This document shows positions 11,845 to 23,291 of a stretch of 63,059 bases of DNA, piece by piece; the stretch's first letter is position 1, and each line of letters opens with the position of its first letter. Below the pieces are notes generated by a model. It was not told the DNA's origin, did not search any database, and saw only the letters and a list, made by a program, of their open reading frames with translations. Source of the DNA: Rhizaria sp. SCN 62-66 (taxonomy: Eukaryota > Rhizaria, unplaced). A program made the translations under genes and the position numbers. Where the stretch lies: NCBI GenBank assembly GCA_001724265.1, contig MEDY01000291.1, forward strand, positions 1 through 63,059, written 5' to 3'.

Positions 11845-14800
11845 ATGAGCGCCCCCGCGTCCCAGCAAGCTCAGGCCGCCGACTCCAGCAATGGCAGCAA
11901 CAACAAGCAGCAGCCTCAGTCTCAGCCTGAGAGCAGCAGCCTCGGCGGCAACGCCGGCGCTGCGGACCCCGAGTCCGCCGAACCGGTCCCCGAGAAGGCG
12001 AGCATGTGGAGCTTTGGCGGCATGTCCACGCGCTTCAAGGGCTTCCTGCACAAGAACCAGGACAAGATCTCCCAGGTCCGTCCTCCTTAACGTCTTGCAT
12101 AGCACAGAACTGAATCGTTAGGCGTTGATGGTGTATATCGAATGAACTTAGACTTAAACTCGTGCATTGTGTTTTCATACGATATATTTATTGTAAGTCT
12201 CTTGTTATTTGAGCATCTGTGCAGATATCTTGCTGTCCTCCTATCGCCATTGCTCATCCCTCCGTTTCTCTGGCTACCTTCACTTGCTCGACCACAGGTG
12301 ACGTCGCAGCTCTCCCACGTTGGCTCCAAGCTCAACTCCGTCTCCCACTCTGTCGTTGACTTCCTTAAGACGGTGGCCTCTGACGATATCTCGCTGTCGA
12401 ACATCGACCCCGAGGCCATCGGCATCAACTACATCACCAAGCGCCTCATCATCATGCGCTACCCGTCGGACGAGGAGGACCCCTTCACGGGCCGCCCCAT
12501 CGACGTGCTCTCGCGCTTCCTCAACGCGCGCCACCCATCGCGCTACATGCTCTGGAACCTCTCGGAGCGCCAGTACGACTACACGAAGTTCAACGACCAG
12601 GTCATCGAGTTCTCCTTCCCGGGCTTCCCCGCGCCACCGCTGGACCGTCTGTTCGAGATCTGCAACTCTCTCTTCGGCTGGCTCTCGGCCGACCTGTCCA
12701 ACGTCGCCGTGCTGCACTGCCAGACGGGCACGGGCCGCTCCGTCGTCGTCGCCGCCGCCTTCCTGGCTTGGGTCGGCTACAAGACTCGCGATCCCGTCGA
12801 GGCGCTGCGCCTCGTGGCCGCCCGCATCGGCGCGCCGCGGCCCTCGGCGCTGGTGATCCCCTCGCAGGTGCGCACGCTCAGCTACGTTCGCCGGCTGCTG
12901 CGCGACGAATTACCGTCCCCCGCTCCGCTTATACTGGAGCGCGTCATCCTCAACGGCATCCCCGCCTGCGAGGACGACGGTTCCTGCCGACCCTACATCC
13001 AAATCTTCAAGAACGGCAAGCTCGTCTTCTCATCCACGCAGCCCCTCGCCTCCGCCAAGGCCCCGCTCCCGCTCCCCGCCGCCGCCGCTGACTCGGCGAA
13101 CGCCGGCGCCAGCGCCAACAACGCCGACGCCAGTGCGACTGCGGCCGAGACGGCGGACGGGACCGTGTCCGCGTCGACTAACAGCCGTCTGCGCGCTGCG
13201 ACGGCGCCCCGCGGCGGGCTGCAGTGGTACTCGCCGCACGACGAGGCCGCGCTCTTCCACGTGGGGCTCCCGCTCGAGGGCGACGTGCTGATCCGCGTGC
13301 GCCACGTCTCGCGCGACCTGCGCCGCGACACGATCCTGCGCTGTTCGCTCCACACAGGCTATCTCGAGCCAGGGCTGGTGCGTCTGCCCGTGGCCGAGCT
13401 CGACGCCGCGTGCGCGGACCCGCGCTTCCCCAAGACCTTCACGCTGGACCTCATCCTGCGCGCCGCCGTCGCCGCCGGGCCCGGCGCGACGGCCACCGAG
13501 GAGAACGAGGCCTTCTGGAAGCACATGATCCACCGCCACCGCAAGGTCAACCGCGCGCGTGCGCGGGCCGCCGCAGAGGCCAACGCCGCCGCCGCCGCCG
13601 CGTTCGCGGCCGAGAACGGCGGCGGCGGCGCTGCGGCCGGCGGCGCTGCTGGAGCGGCGGCTGCGGCCGCAGAGGACGCCGCCGCCGTGGCCGAGGGTGT
13701 CACTGCCGTGAACGCGAGCGTGAGCGTTGCACCGGACTTCAAGAAGCTCTTCAGCGCCGCCGTCGACGACGACGACGATGATGAGGACGAGGGCGTTGCT
13801 AGCAAGGCCTCCGGAGCCGGCGCAGCGAGAGCGGGGGCGAAGCCGGCGCCTGCGGCCTCTGCTCCCGCCGCGGCAGCTGGCTCCAACGTCAATGCCAGTG
13901 CCAGTGTGGGTGCGGGTGGTAAGGGCAAGAGTAAGAAGCCGTTGAGCTTCCACTTTCTCGACGACGACGAGGAAGGGGAGAACGAGGACGACGACGACGA
14001 CGAGGAGGACAGTGGTGACAAGAAGAAGGCAGCTGCTGGCTCGGGCCCCGTTCCCGCCGGCGTGCGCGTCGCCAGAGGGGGCACCAAGGCTGAGGACGAC
14101 GCCACCGGCAAGGTGAACATCCACCTCACGCAGAGCGACTCGGACGAGTCGGACGGCGACTTCTTCACCAAGATCAACAAGAGCGACGCCACCCCCGCGG
14201 CCGCCCCCGCTGCTGTGGCCAAGAAAGACGACGTCTCCGCTGCCGCCGCTCCCGCTCCCGCCGCTCCCGCTCCCGCCGCTGCTGTTGCGGTTGCCGCTGC
14301 GGCGACGGCGACTGCTGCTGCAAATAGTAGTGCGGACAAGTCCGATTTTGACGAGTTCGACCTCATCTCCGTCCCGCCGGCCGCCAAGCCCGCCGAGGCG
14401 AAGCCCGCTGAGGCCGAGGCCAAGCCCTCCGCCGCTGACGCGGCCGCGGCCAGCGCCCTGTTCGACCTCATGACGTCGAGCTCCATCCCCGCCCTCACTG
14501 CCGCACCTCCTGCCGCCGCTGCCCCCGCCCCTGCTCCGGCGGCGGCTAAGCCTGCTGCTGCGGCTACGAAGCCCGCTGCGAGTACCAGCTTGGGCAGCGA
14601 CTTCGACGACCTGGACGCCATGATGGCCGAGATGGGCATTGCCACCACCAAGCCCGCCGCGGCTGCCACTGCTCCTAACGCCGCTGCGGCCAAGGCTGCG
14701 TCGCCCAAGACTGCCGAGGCAGACCCGATGGACGACATCGACGCCTTCCTGTCATCCGCCGCAGCCCCCGCCGCCGCCCCCGCCGCCGCCGCCGCTGCGA

Positions 14801-14904
14801 AGCCCAGTGCCAAGGTCAGTGGGATTGATACCACGACCACGGACTTGAGCGAGCTTGAGGCCATGCTGGGGCTGGTGCCGTCGTCGCCGCGCGACTTGCC
14901 TTGA
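11845..14904 (+). CDS. auxilin/GAK-like PTEN phosphatase-C2 protein, 945 aa
   Basis: Exon 1 is 11845-12075, the intron is 12076-12297 (GTCCGT donor), and exon 2 is 12298-14904, ending in TGA. Residues about 110-260 form a PTEN-type phosphatase domain (INYITKRLIIMRYPSDEE, HPSRYMLWNLSERQY). The signature is HCQTGTGRS, a full CX5R loop with Cys near 218 and Arg near 224. Residues about 270-450 match the C2 domain as it follows the phosphatase in GAK and auxilin (LILERVILNGIP, GDVLIRVRH, LHTGYLEPG). The remainder is Ala-rich and acidic, with short DD/DE-Phe and Leu motifs (FDDLDAMM, MDDIDAFL, SELEAMLGL) of the kind that bind clathrin adaptors. There is no kinase domain in front and no J domain behind. 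A membrane-lipid or clathrin-coat role is inferred. Confidence 0.8.
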
Positions 14905-15580
14905 GCGGTGAGCGCGACCTAGTAATCAAAGAGATTAGAGTACTATTTGCTGTCAGGGGTTAGAACGACAGTTAACTGGTCAGATGTTGTATGATTTATT
15001 GAATCTTTTCTATTGATATATTTTGTTTAAACCTGCATAAAATATGTTGTTTCTTGTGTAACTACTTTGATTCAACGTTGTCTTTCTTGTCATAACGTGC
15101 ATAAATGACAATGACCACAAACGAAATGCACGCGTGTTACTCTTTCCAGCAACAAGATATGGGTTGGTTAAACGCTGCTAAATAGGGTGAAACAAGGATA
15201 TGATATGTATACAGATCTGGGCAGTGTTACAACAATTATATATCGCTATTTGCCTCGACCAGACGGCGTTATGCAAGAAAATGTGGTAGTTGCTCAAGAG
15301 AACACGTCGTACGGTGTGGCCGCTGACGAAAGTCGGGAACTCCGTTCGGAAGAATCAGGCATCTGTTGGCATTATTCCATTCGTCATTTCCGCATGTGGC
15401 TTGATGTATCGCCGGTGTATAGCAGCAGTTTCTACAATACTATTTGCGATTTCTTACACATACTCATCTGTCTCTCTGTATTGCGCTTTCTTAGACACCA
15501 CCCTCGAACCTCTATCCCACCCAACGACTCGACTCTCGTCTTGCATCACAGCCCACCCTCGCGTCCCCTCGTTCTTCCCG
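14905..15580. other. intergenic gap before the metallophosphoesterase
   Basis: AT-rich 3' and 5' flanks of tandem genes. The frame upstream of the chosen start at 15581 is open but AT-rich and unlike exon sequence, so I treat it as leader. Confidence 0.45.
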
Positions 15581-17791
15581 ATGATGCACCGCCTTGGTCT
15601 GGCGGTTGCGCGCTCGCACCTGCGCGCCAAGCCCGCTGCAGCCGCCCCCGCCCCGCTCGAGACGGCCTGCCGCTCCCTCACGACCGCGACCTCTGCCACC
15701 GCCTCCCTCATCTCCGCGACCGCCTCCGCCGCCGCCGCGTCGGCCCTGGTTCCCGCGACGTCCTCGCCTTTCCTCAGCACGCTCGCGCGTCGCTATGCGT
15801 CGACCTCGCGCCCCGCGCTGCGCCTCGCCGCCGCCGCGACGGGCGCGGCCGCCGCGCTGGGCCTCGGTCTCGCGTGGGCAGCCCACACAGCCTCCGCCGC
15901 CTACGCCACCGCGGCCAGCTCCGCCGCCACGGGCTCTGCGCAGGCTGTGGCCCCGCGGTCGCCGCACGCCGGCGTGCCCGCGCCTCCTGCTGCCCGTGGC
16001 GGCGGCGCTGCGGCGACGGCGACGGGCGCCACCGCGGCAGGACTCTCCTTCACCTCGCTCGGCCGGAGCAGCAACGCCGACACCGGCGCTGCTGACGGCG
16101 CCGCCGCCAGCGCCCCCGCGGCCGCGGCGAGCACCGAGGTGCCGTACCCGCCGTTTGGCACGCCCGTGCCCGGTGCACGCCCCGTGCGCTTCGCCCACGT
16201 CACGGACCTGCACTGGCTGGCACCTGCGCTGCCCAGTCCCTACTCCCTCTTCGGCAAGCGGCTCATCGGGTACACCAACCTGCACGTCTTCGGCCGCAAG
16301 AGGCAGTTCGAGAACGAAGCGAGGTACGTTCATTACTTTACAAAGTGTATAATTCACAGCTCATGTCTGTATATTCTGATATTGTATCAGTACTTCTGTT
16401 TTTATCCTCAATATCTCTCCGCTAAGTGCATATCCCGCAATTCTCTCACGCCCTATTTATTTTTTCACATCCCGCCGCTGTCGCTCGCGCCCCACAGGGA
16501 CGCGATCCTGCAGGCCCTGATCGACCAGGACCCCGACTTCGTGGTCATCACCGGCGACCTCACGTCGACGGCTCTCCCCGGCGAGTACGAGCAGGCCTCC
16601 GAAGCGCTCCTCCCGCTGACGTCGCGCTTCCCCGTGTTCCTGATCCCGGGCAACCACGATGTGTACACGCAGGGCGCGCAAAAGGGCGGGCGCATCCGCC
16701 GCTGGTTCGCGCCGCTCATGGCCAGCCGCATGATGGACCACGGCACCGCCAAGGCTATCGTCACCACCGTGTCGGAGACGGTGACCACGACGACCACCAG
16801 TCCCCCGGGCGCCTCCGGCAAGCAGCAGCAGCAGCAGCAGGGGCAGCAGCAGGGGCGGGTGACCACGGTGACGACGGTCACGCGCGAGGAGGTCGACGTG
16901 AGCGAGCCCCGTCGCAAGGGCCTCATCTGGCCCACCGCCACCAAGCAGCAGCAGCAGCAGCAACAACAACAGCAAGCCATCGCGCAGCAACAGCATATTG
17001 ACAGTGGCAACGCGGCCTCGGAGGCTCCTCGCGCCAACGCCGACGACGGCGACAGCGTCAGTGCGACCGCGGCCGCGCCTGCAAAGGCTGGGTCGGGTGG
17101 CGTCGTGCAGCCGCCGTTCGCGGTGGCGCCCGGCCTGGAGACGCTGCCGGTCTTCACCTACGGCCCCGTGACCATCCTGGGCATGGACCCCTGCGTGCCC
17201 ACGGTCATCGGCTCCCGCGGCAAGTACAACAAGGAACAGACCGACGCGCTCGCCCGCGCGCTCGGCGCCCCCACGGTCGGCCAGGGCTCCACCGCCCCCG
17301 CTGAGACAGAGGGCGCGGAGACTGTGAGCGCATCGAACCCCGACGCCGCGGCCGGGGTGAGTCCGGCCAATGTGGGCGGGCTCCGGGGCGTGCAGCTGCT
17401 GGCGCAGAACTACATCAAGGCCGCCCACCGCGACCTTAAGGCGTACATCTTCAACACGCCCGTCGGCAGCGCCGGCAGTGCGGGCAGCAGCAAGAATAGC
17501 GCGAATGTGGCGACGGAGAACGCGAGCGCCGCGGCGGCCGCTTCTGGCTCTGTCGGCAGTGGAAGCAGCACTGCCGTGAAGACCGCCGAGTTGTTCGAGG
17601 ACAAGGTGCACCGCCTGTCCCAGTCTGAGATCGCCGCCCTCGTCGCCGACACGCAGCGCGACCTTCAGCAGGACTTCTCGGCCGCCGTCGCCAGCCGCCT
17701 CGGCGGCGCCAACTACCCCGCCGTGATCAGCATCAGCAACCCCACGGCCACGGGCGCGCCTCCCGGCGCCTCGTCCTCCTCTGCTGCTCCT

Positions 17792-17834
<43 letters not shown>

Positions 17835-19238
17835 CGCCTGCGCTGGACGCTGCGACCGCGAGCGCTGGCGTGGAGAGCGTGATCACGCCGGCCGCGGCGG
17901 GCGTGGACGTCACCCCGCTCGCGCTGGAGAACCAGTTCGTGGTGCTGGCCACCCACTACCCCGTGCTGGACCGGTCGGGGCTGCCGTACCACACGGTGCA
18001 CAAGATGCACTCGGCGCGCAACAACGACACGCTGCTGCGCGTGCTCGAGACGGCCGTGCGCAAGCCGGAGCTGATCATCCACGGACACGACCACATGGGC
18101 TTCTGTGCGCCGCTCCCGCTCACCACGGCGGTGACCGTGAGCACCGCGGGTTCTGGCGCGGGCACGGTCACGAGTACAGGCGTGAGCGAGGAGATGGAGA
18201 CCGCGATGGACCGCAAGGCGGCGTACCTTCAGTCCGCCGCTGCCCACGGCCACAAGTCCGACACGCATAGCAGCACCGGCGGCAAGAAGAGCTTCGTGGC
18301 CAAGGGCAACGGCGACAAAGACGGCAACGGCTTTTGGGCCCAGCTCAAGCGCGCGGTGCTACCCGCGTCGCGCCCCGCATCTTCGCTCGTTGACAGCACT
18401 GGCGCTGACTCTGCCGTCTCTGCCGCCGCCGCTGCTGCAGCTGTCGACGGCGCGAGAGCTGACAACGCAGCCACCACGGCTCTGGCTGCCGCGGCCGGGG
18501 ACTGGGGCGCGGGCACCGAGGCCCGCGCCGCGGCCGAGGCCGAGCGCGCCGCCGCCGCGGTCGCCTGGCGCCACAGCGGCCGCCGCGGCAACAGTGGTGA
18601 GGAGATCGTTGAGGTGCCGATCCACTGCCCCGGCTCCGGCGGCCTCGCCTACAAGGTACGCTACAACTCACTGAATCGCCATGTTCATTATGATTGACAA
18701 ATGGTGTTTGCGTATAGTGACGATATACTATAATGTGTATAATGTCTGAGTGCACCTTTTTATCTTTGTTCTCACGTATGTTATCTCTTGCTTTTTCATA
18801 TTTTTTGTTTGTTTGCCTCTGCCGCCTCAGGAGCCTAAGGGCACCAAGGACTGGCACAAGTACGCCGCCTTCAACATCTACACCGTCACACCCAAGTCTG
18901 CCGCCGGCGCCGGCTCTGGCAGCGCGGCCGTGGGCCCGAACGCGGACATGCCGGTGCAGGACCTGCTCGAGACGAGCGACAAGCCCCTGGTGCAGTACTG
19001 CGACGCGCCCGTGGGCGACGTCAACCGGCGCTCGGGCTTCACGCTCGACGTCGCGCGCTTCGTGCACGACGGCAGCCGCGTGCTGCGCGAGAAGGACCTC
19101 TACACGTTCGTGGCGCCACCCACTGAGGCCATCGCGGCGGCCAACGCGGCCGCCGAGGCCAAGGCCAAGCGCGCCGCGGCCAATAACGCCAACGCGCCGG
19201 CGACGAAGAAGAACACGTTTGGCGATGACCATGCGTGA
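15581..19238 (+). CDS. calcineurin-like metallophosphoesterase with large insertions, 1102 aa
   Basis: Hydrolyses phosphoesters with a two-metal centre; the substrate is unknown. Exons are 15581-16323, 16498-18655 and 18831-19238 (TGA), with GTACGT and GTACGC donors. All five metallophosphatase blocks are present: DLHW (about residue 206), GDLTST (about 266), GNHDVY (about 299), ATHYPV (about 732) and HGHDH (about 775). The ~430 residues between GNHD and ATHYP hold low-complexity insertions, including two poly-Gln runs (about 16945-16975 and 17798-17833). The N-terminus is Ala/Arg/Ser-rich with no acidic residue for a long stretch and then a hydrophobic segment (about residues 85-110). That pattern suggests mitochondrial targeting or a membrane anchor. 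The first ATG of the MMHRLG start was chosen; the second is equally possible. Confidence 0.85.
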
Positions 19239-19552
19239 GTGAGGAATGCTGTGGCTGAGTTTGGTTAAGAAAGAAAAAGGTTTCAGTGAGATGTCGCGTA
19301 TTTTGTGTTCTGTGGCTGCTCACAGTCCAAGCTCGGCCTGTTCGCGTCGTCGCGATCGAGTTCCGACCGAGAGCTGTTTTGATTGTGATTCAAATGCTTT
19401 AGTTTCTCCGACAGGACGCATCTTGGTGTGCGTTTCGCTATTAATATACACTGCTATTTATTCCTGCTTTTTAATATTTCTCTCTGTCGTCGTCTTTTCA
19501 CTCATTTCATCTCTCGATGCGTGTTCTTCTCCGTATGCAGACCTTCGCCAGT
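19239..19552. other. gap between metallophosphoesterase and epimerase
   Basis: Ends in a pyrimidine-rich run and an ATGCAG directly before the epimerase start, which could be the acceptor of a 5'-leader intron. No other feature is visible. Confidence 0.4.
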
Positions 19553-20753
19553 ATGTCCGCTGCTTCCGAGTCCATCTACGGCATCATCTCCCCTTCCCTG
19601 CTCTCCGCTGACTTCGGCTTCCTCGCCCGCGATGCGCAGATTATGGTTGAGGCTGGTACGTCTTCTGTTTCATCTCATAACCGCGCCATCTACCGCATTT
19701 CCCGTGTAGCTTGAAGAGCTCTCTCGGACGTCGCTCACTTGCTGATCTCGAACTCGATCTATCGCTCTTTCCCCTCTCTCAGGCGCTGACACCCTCCACG
19801 TCGACGTCATGGACGGCCATTTTGTGCCTAACATCTCGTTCGGCATCCCCGCTGTCACCGGCCTGCGCAAGCACTCGAAGGCTTTCCTCGACTGCCACCT
19901 CATGGTGTCGAACCCGCGCCAGTGGCTGCCCGTCTTTGCTAAGATCGGCGTCGACGGTTTTACGTTCCACGCAGAGGCCGTTGGTACGTCTTCAAAACCA
20001 ACACGAATACTTCCCGGTTTCTCCTTTCATGTCGAATATCATCTGTTCATGCTAGATCTTGCACTCTCCTCTTGCTCACGTCTGATGCTCCCCGCGTTGG
20101 TCTATCTTGTATCTACCCCTAGACTCCGCCGAGGCCGTCGCGCTGCTGAAGGACATCAAGGCCCTGGGCATCCGCGCCGGCATTGCGCTCAAGCCTAAGA
20201 CGCCGATCGAGGGTATCGTCGAGTCCGGCGCCGCCGCCGAGGCCGACATGGTCCTCGTCATGACCGTCGAGCCCGGTACGTTCCACCCCCATGACAAAAC
20301 CACACAAAATGTGGTATATCTGGGAACGATAATGCCATATAATCACAAAATTCAGTATTGAAGTGTTATATCACTTAACTACCGAAGTTTCATGTCTTCT
20401 TCTCTCACTTCGCTCATATTGACCTTCACTCTCTTGCTCTGTTGTTTGTTTGACCGCTGCTCTCAGGCTTCGGCGGCCAGTCGTTCATGGGCGACATGAT
20501 GCCCAAGGTCTCCGCCCTGCGCGCACTCTTCCCGCACAAGATGATCCAGGTCGACGGCGGCGTCGACACGACGACCATCGCCACCGTCGCCGACGCGGGC
20601 GCCAACGTCATCGTCTCCGGCTCCGGCGTGTTCAAGGCTAAGTCGCACAAGGACGCTATGGACACGATGCGCGAGACCGTCAACACTGCGCTCAAGGCCA
20701 AGGGGCTCAACGTCGTCCCCGTCGCGCCGCTCCAGAGCACGCACGCGCAGTGA
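19553..20753 (+). CDS. RPE: ribulose-phosphate 3-epimerase, 247 aa
   Basis: Interconverts ribulose 5-phosphate and xylulose 5-phosphate in the pentose phosphate pathway; a cytosolic TIM barrel. Exons are 19553-19655, 19783-19983, 20123-20275 and 20467-20753 (TGA). All three introns are phase 1 and begin GTACGT. Family blocks are complete: [26 protein letters not shown] (metal Asp/His), [42 protein letters not shown] and [11 protein letters not shown]. The length is usual. An upstream in-frame ATG at 19535 would add six residues, but the family begins near the chosen Met. Confidence 0.95.
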
Positions 20754-21335
20754 AGCTACTCTCGCGCGTTATTCGCGAAGTTAAGCCGCCGCTCTCGCGT
20801 CACTCATGCTCTGTGAGAGTGAAGTGTGGATGCTGAGCTCGCCCGATGTTTGCTGTTGCAGTTTGTTTTTGTTTCGTGAAGATGAAGAGTGATCGTGGAA
20901 GAGTGATCGTGTAAGTCAAGATTACAATACAGGTCAGATACGTTTTATTCCGCGACTCATTTGTTTGAATGACACGATTTAGTATACGTTGCGATGAAGT
21001 GGTGCTGTTGAAGAAAATACATATTGTATTGGATTATTGTGTGTCAAGAAAGATATAAGAGCGATGCTTGGCGCATTGTTCCGACAACTTTTGATTGACT
21101 ACGACCGACTGAGAGGCTGAAACAACGCTTGTTTTCAGCTTCCGTTTGAAAGCAATTTTAAAAGGATCACAAATAGAATAAGAAATATTACATTCGGAGA
21201 CTGACGGCAACAAGACTCGAACACAGAAGGAGCACAAAAACAATTAGAATCAACAAAGAGCAAACGGCGAAGCGATTGCTCTTTCATGCGAGTTTGTTTT
21301 GCTTCGTCGCTAACTAGCTAATGAGTTTGCTTTGC
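20754..21335. other. convergent 3' region, RPE / cytochrome c peroxidase
   Basis: About 580 bases between two convergent genes. AT-rich; it should contain both polyadenylation sites. No RNA gene or repeat is visible. Confidence 0.45.
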
Positions 21336-22529
21336 TTACTTCTGCTTCTTGTTGCTGAAAGCGGGGACGCCAAGCTCGAGCAGCTTGCCGTACGCGGCGG
21401 AGAAGTCCTTGAAGAAGGTCTCCTCGTCCTTGGCGTAGAGGTCGACGTACTTGCGGAACTCGGGATCCCATAGGAACACCATGTCGGCCGGCAGCATCAT
21501 GAGGTCCTTGGCGCCCGCGTTCTCGTACTGCTCGGGTCCGTCCCACTTGCGCACCTGCCACTTCTCCTCCAGCAGCGTCGTGTAGAACATGTTGCTGAAC
21601 GTGGTCGGCGCGCGCGTCCAGGGCCCGTCGTAGCCCGACGCGTTGCGGTGGGTCTTGCCCAGCGCGTGGGCGCCGATCAGCGCAGTGATCTCGCGGTCGT
21701 TAAAGCCCATGCGGTAGAAGACGTCGCGCACATGGCTCGCGCCCTGTGCCGCGTCGGGCAGCAGCCCGTCGGGCAGCGGCTTGAGCAGCGGCGAGGCCGG
21801 ACTGGGGGAGGAGAGCGCGCGCACATCGGCGTCTGAGCGGCCCGCGCGCCACGGGATGGCGGGGCCGCCCGCGGACTCGATGGCCACGACGGCGGCCAGC
21901 GTCCAGAGGTCGGCGTACGAGATCTGCGGAAACTGCTTCTTGACACTCTCGAGACGGTCGCGGGCGATCTTAAGGCCGTTGTTGGCGCCCCACTTGGACT
22001 CGGGGTCGAAGCGCATCGTGGCGCCATTGGAGCCGCCGGTGCCGCTGGCGGCGTTGTACGTGCCCGACGCGTGCCACGCAAGGCGCACGTAGATGGGGCC
22101 GTAGCTGCCGTGGCCGTCGTAGTTAGCGTCGCCGCTGTCGAGAGTCTCCTCGATGGCCTCGCGGATGCGCGGCTCGAGCTCCTTGATCTGCTTCTGGTAG
22201 GCAGGGTCCTGGCCGTCGATCACCCAGAGGCCGACAGCGGCCGCCGCGGCGACGGAGGAGCCCGACAGCAGGGAGCGGAAGTCGAAGCCAGAGTTGGAGT
22301 TGTGAGAGTTGTTGTTCTGCTTCTTGTGGTCGTTGGAGCGCTGCTCCTGCTTGTACTGGTAAGTCGTAACGGGGAGGACAGCGAGATCGGCGGCGACAGG
22401 GCGAGCGGCAGCAGTCGAGATAGCGCGGGTGGTGGCCGTGGTGAGCGCAGAGGCGCGAGTGGTGAGAGCGGAAGTCGCGACAGCAGACGCGAGCGGACGC
22501 GAAATGCGGGCGACGGTGCGAGAAAGCAT
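21336..22529 (-). CDS. CCP1: cytochrome c peroxidase, mitochondrial, 397 aa
   Basis: A class I haem peroxidase that reduces H2O2 with electrons from cytochrome c. It is a single exon ending in TAA. The first ~60 residues are an Arg/Ser/Ala/Thr presequence. A hydrophobic segment (SSVAAAAAVGLWVI, about 91-104) follows, suggesting inner-membrane or intermembrane-space sorting. Distal site: VRLAWHAS (Arg149, Trp152, His153). Proximal site: IGAHALGKTH (His288), with Trp304 in GPWTRAP and the buried Asp in LPADMVF. The Trp corresponds to the radical-forming Trp191 of yeast CCP, and FFKDFSAAYGKLLELG matches the CCP C-terminus. The start at 22529 is preferred over the ATG at 22565 because it gives a cleaner presequence. 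An ascorbate-peroxidase-like activity cannot be excluded. Confidence 0.9.
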   Translation of the reverse strand: MLSRTVARISRPLASAVATSALTTRASALTTATTRAISTAAARPVAADLAVLPVTTYQYKQEQRSNDHKKQNNNSHNSNSGFDFRSLLSGSSVAAAAAVGLWVIDGQDPAYQKQIKELEPRIREAIEETLDSGDANYDGHGSYGPIYVRLAWHASGTYNAASGTGGSNGATMRFDPESKWGANNGLKIARDRLESVKKQFPQISYADLWTLAAVVAIESAGGPAIPWRAGRSDADVRALSSPSPASPLLKPLPDGLLPDAAQGASHVRDVFYRMGFNDREITALIGAHALGKTHRNASGYDGPWTRAPTTFSNMFYTTLLEEKWQVRKWDGPEQYENAGAKDLMMLPADMVFLWDPEFRKYVDLYAKDEETFFKDFSAAYGKLLELGVPAFSNKKQK

Positions 22530-23291
22530 TTTAACTTTGAATGGCGAAGGCGTGAAGAGGAACACAAAAGTGAATATATTGATGCAAGAAGCAAATTTAA
22601 TGAGATATCGTGACGTGTCGCTAAGGTGACAGCATAAACATACATTGTAATATCAAAACAATCGCATTCTAATGCGAGATCATGGGAGTGGACGATGAAA
22701 CAGCCACCAACGCGAATCGATAGGTTTCGAGCGAAGGGGAAGATATGCAAGTTGCAGGGTCCAGTTCACGATGTATATCGCGTGCCTAACGCGCAAAATT
22801 AAGTGTACAATGAGAACTTAACTCGTTGTTTTCTTTCAAATATGCATCAATACTTAGACAGTAGATCTTCCTCGTGATTTGCGAAATCCAGCATTTGCAT
22901 TCGAACCTATCTTCCGTCCTTCGTTCGCGAGCGGCTTGGCGGTCGAGTTTGGAATGCGGTTTGTGGTGAAATGTGAAATGTACGTTATACGCATGATGCA
23001 TCATGCAGGAGTGGCTAAAAGACATAAGCCCACAAGAAATTGTGTTATCTATGACAAATACGTGTTAATTCGTCTTTATAGATCGACATTGGAAAGATAT
23101 AGATCTGTCTTTGATTCTCACATTGCGCCGGTTCGCAAAAAAGCCAAGTGACTGTGGGTTCACGGTCGGTTCCAGGCGGCCTGCATTAAATCCGCAATCT
23201 GGGGAGCCGGGGACCGAGCTGTGTGTGTCTCGACCTCAGCGGCCGACTCTTTCGAGGTTGTTTTGCGAGGTATTGCATTCCAGGTAACAGA
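22530..23291. other. divergent intergenic region, CCP1 / RPS18
   Basis: About 760 AT-rich bases between divergent genes, containing both promoters. A short plus-strand open frame (22879-23151) has no exon-like composition. I see no RNA gene. Confidence 0.45.

Noticed and set aside
16457-18268. 603-codon minus-strand open frame
   Set aside because: It is antisense to the metallophosphoesterase, which has all catalytic motifs. It also warns that long open frames alone are weak evidence in this GC-rich DNA.
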